Source of the DNA: Bacillota bacterium
GTDB taxonomy: Bacteria > Bacillota > Clostridia > Christensenellales > Aristaeellaceae
Direction: 5' to 3'
DNA: 6,790 nt
NCBI GenBank assembly: GCA_023392755.1
Contig: JAEWNM010000170.1
Span: 1-6,790 of the forward strand
In this document: positions 5,488-6,790 of the stretch, piece by piece
How positions within the stretch are numbered: the stretch's first letter is position 1
How the letters are laid out: each line of letters starts with the position of its first letter
Notes under the pieces: model-generated
What the model was told of the DNA's origin: nothing
Databases searched by the model: none
What the model saw: the letters and a program-made list of their open reading frames with translations, nothing else
Program-made: the position numbers and the translations under genes

Positions 5488-6746
5488 TGTGGTCAAGGGG
5501 CAGCGCCTGGGTGGAGAGCCACGGTACGGGGGAAGGCGGTCTATTGCTCCAGGGCGACGCCGTGCAGCTTTCGCCGCGCCTTCTGGCCGAGTTTGCCGGG
5601 CAGGTGCAGTGCCTGTACATTGACCCGCCCTTTTATACGGGGGATGTGTTCCAGCACCGTATGCGGGTGGGGGAGGAGGGCTGGCGCACAGGCAGGCATC
5701 AAATCGTGCTGCCCGCGTACAGCGACCGGTTTTCAAGCAAGGAAGCCTACCTTTCTTTCATGCGGGAATTGCTGACCCTGGCCCACCACTTATTGCGGGA
5801 CGCCGGGGTTTTCTTTTTGCATATCGACTACCGGATGCACGCGTATCTGAAGATACTGTGCGATGAGATTTTCGGCGAGAAAAACCAGCTGAATGAAATC
5901 GTATGGGTGTACCAGACAGGCGGCCGGGCGGTAAAGCATTTCAGCCGCAAGCATGACATCATACTGTTTTACAAAAAGAACGAGAACTATTTTTTTGACA
6001 TCACCAAAACGCCCATCAGCCGGGCGGAGAACCGGGACAACCACATGCGCCGCCACGTGGACGAGCAGGGCCGCCCCTTCCGCACCATCAAGGTGGGTGA
6101 AAAGCTGTATACGTATTATGACGATGAACCGGCCTACCCCAGCGATGTGTGGACGGATGTGAGCCATCTGCAGCAAAAGGACCCGCAGCGCACGGGCTAC
6201 GACACACAAAAGCCCCTGCGGCTGCTGGAAAGGATACTGCTGTCCACCACGCGGCCCGGCGATCTGGTGGCGGACCTGTGCTGCGGATCGGGCACAACGC
6301 TTGCGGCGGCGGCCATGCACGGCAGGCGGTTTCTGGGCATTGACGCCGGCTCCGGCGCGGTATCGGTGACCAGAAAAAGGCTGCTGGGCGAAGATTTTCT
6401 GCTGGAATGGCCGTGTGCCGGGGGCGACGCGGCGCTTGCGGCCGATGTACGCCCCGCCCTGGGCTTTTATGAGGTGGCGCTTAGAAGGTATGCGCTGGAG
6501 GGCGATGTGGAGGCGGAGCTGAAAAAGATACCCGCGGGCTTTGCGATGGGGCCGCTGGACGCGGTGGACCAGTGGGACGCGGGGTATTTGAAGGAGGGCG
6601 TGTTTGTCTCCCACGGGCACGCCGCCAGGCTGCGGCACTGCCCGGACCTTGCGCCCGTTATGGAGGTGCCCATGCTGACGGGGCAGCTGGCCGTTGAGGT
6701 GGTGGATGTGCTGGGGCGAAAAAGCATATGGAAGTGGGAAGGATAG
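5487..6746 (+). CDS. Solitary site-specific DNA methyltransferase, beta class (N6-adenine or N4-cytosine)
   Basis: A 419-residue DNA methyltransferase using S-adenosylmethionine to methylate an exocyclic amino group. Motif order is that of the beta class: catalytic motif IV, YIDPPFYTG (44-52), near the N-terminus; a central target-recognition region (about 140-235) that includes RKHDIILFYKK and YPSDVWTD; then TGYDTQKP (236-243) and AdoMet motif I, DLCCGSGTT (263-271), where most relatives have DPFCGSGTT. The last 115 or so residues after FLGIDA (282-286) are an extension I do not recognise. The start is the ATG at 5487-5489, which overlaps the YkgJ stop (TGATG) and follows GGGAGGGA. A TTG at 5484 is the alternative. 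No restriction endonuclease gene is visible next to it in this window. DPPF suggests N6-adenine or N4-cytosine; which cannot be decided here. Confidence 0.9.
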   Translation: MWSRGSAWVESHGTGEGGLLLQGDAVQLSPRLLAEFAGQVQCLYIDPPFYTGDVFQHRMRVGEEGWRTGRHQIVLPAYSDRFSSKEAYLSFMRELLTLAHHLLRDAGVFFLHIDYRMHAYLKILCDEIFGEKNQLNEIVWVYQTGGRAVKHFSRKHDIILFYKKNENYFFDITKTPISRAENRDNHMRRHVDEQGRPFRTIKVGEKLYTYYDDEPAYPSDVWTDVSHLQQKDPQRTGYDTQKPLRLLERILLSTTRPGDLVADLCCGSGTTLAAAAMHGRRFLGIDAGSGAVSVTRKRLLGEDFLLEWPCAGGDAALAADVRPALGFYEVALRRYALEGDVEAELKKIPAGFAMGPLDAVDQWDAGYLKEGVFVSHGHAARLRHCPDLAPVMEVPMLTGQLAVEVVDVLGRKSIWKWEG

Positions 6747-6790
6747 CGGCGCTTTATTGACATACGCAAAATGAACCGCACCCCGGTTGG

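Noticed and set aside
5790..6638. 282-codon open frame on the minus strand opposite the methyltransferase
   Set aside because: It is fully antisense to a gene with clear catalytic motifs, and its translation shows no recognisable domain.
6757..6790. TTGACA at 6757-6762 as a promoter, and AACCG/CGGTT hairpin at 6774-6788
   Set aside because: No -10 box sits at 17 nt within the window. The hairpin may be the operon's terminator, but any T-run lies beyond the edge, so neither can be called.

Overview
The window looks like chromosomal DNA from a GC-rich, low-oxygen-type Firmicute (Clostridia-like). The evidence is a GerMN-domain lipoprotein of the kind found in spore-forming Firmicutes, strong GGAGG-type ribosome binding sites, paired half-size chromate transporters and a Firmicutes-style MntP. 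The GC content is high by eye but was not computed. Species cannot be assigned. Genes are tightly packed, and no gap between genes reaches 300 bases. I saw no rRNA, tRNA, CRISPR array, insertion sequence or attachment site.

Left part (1-3147, all minus strand), read in the direction of transcription. A two-gene unit of half-size CHR-family transporters (3147 to 2000, 4-nt overlap) ends in a long-looped intrinsic terminator. Next is a single GerMN-domain lipoprotein gene (1834-737), closed by a GC-rich terminator at 645-685. Then an Lrp/AsnC regulator (548-102) overlaps by 8 nt the start of a LysE-family exporter that runs off the left edge. A good sigma-A-type promoter lies just upstream of the Lrp start, and a 15-bp Lrp-like palindrome sits between its -35 and -10 boxes. 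This suggests an autoregulated, substrate-sensing regulator/amino-acid-exporter pair.

Right part (3330-6746, all plus strand). A divergently transcribed short-chain dehydrogenase of the YghA/GSP39 type stands alone with its own terminator (4279-4305). Right behind that terminator, and overlapping it, is an extended -10 promoter that probably drives a three-gene operon: MntP manganese exporter, YkgJ-type cysteine-cluster protein, and a solitary beta-class DNA methyltransferase. The junctions are stop-start adjacent (TGAATG) and overlapping (TGATG), so translational coupling is likely. The mntP leader can fold into a terminator-like hairpin followed by a hairpin that abuts the ribosome binding site.

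Most genes are ordinary housekeeping or stress genes. The least expected parts are the link between a metal exporter, a metal-binding-type protein and an orphan methyltransferase, the structured mntP leader, and the operator inside the lrp promoter. I do not see a clear new defence or mobile system.
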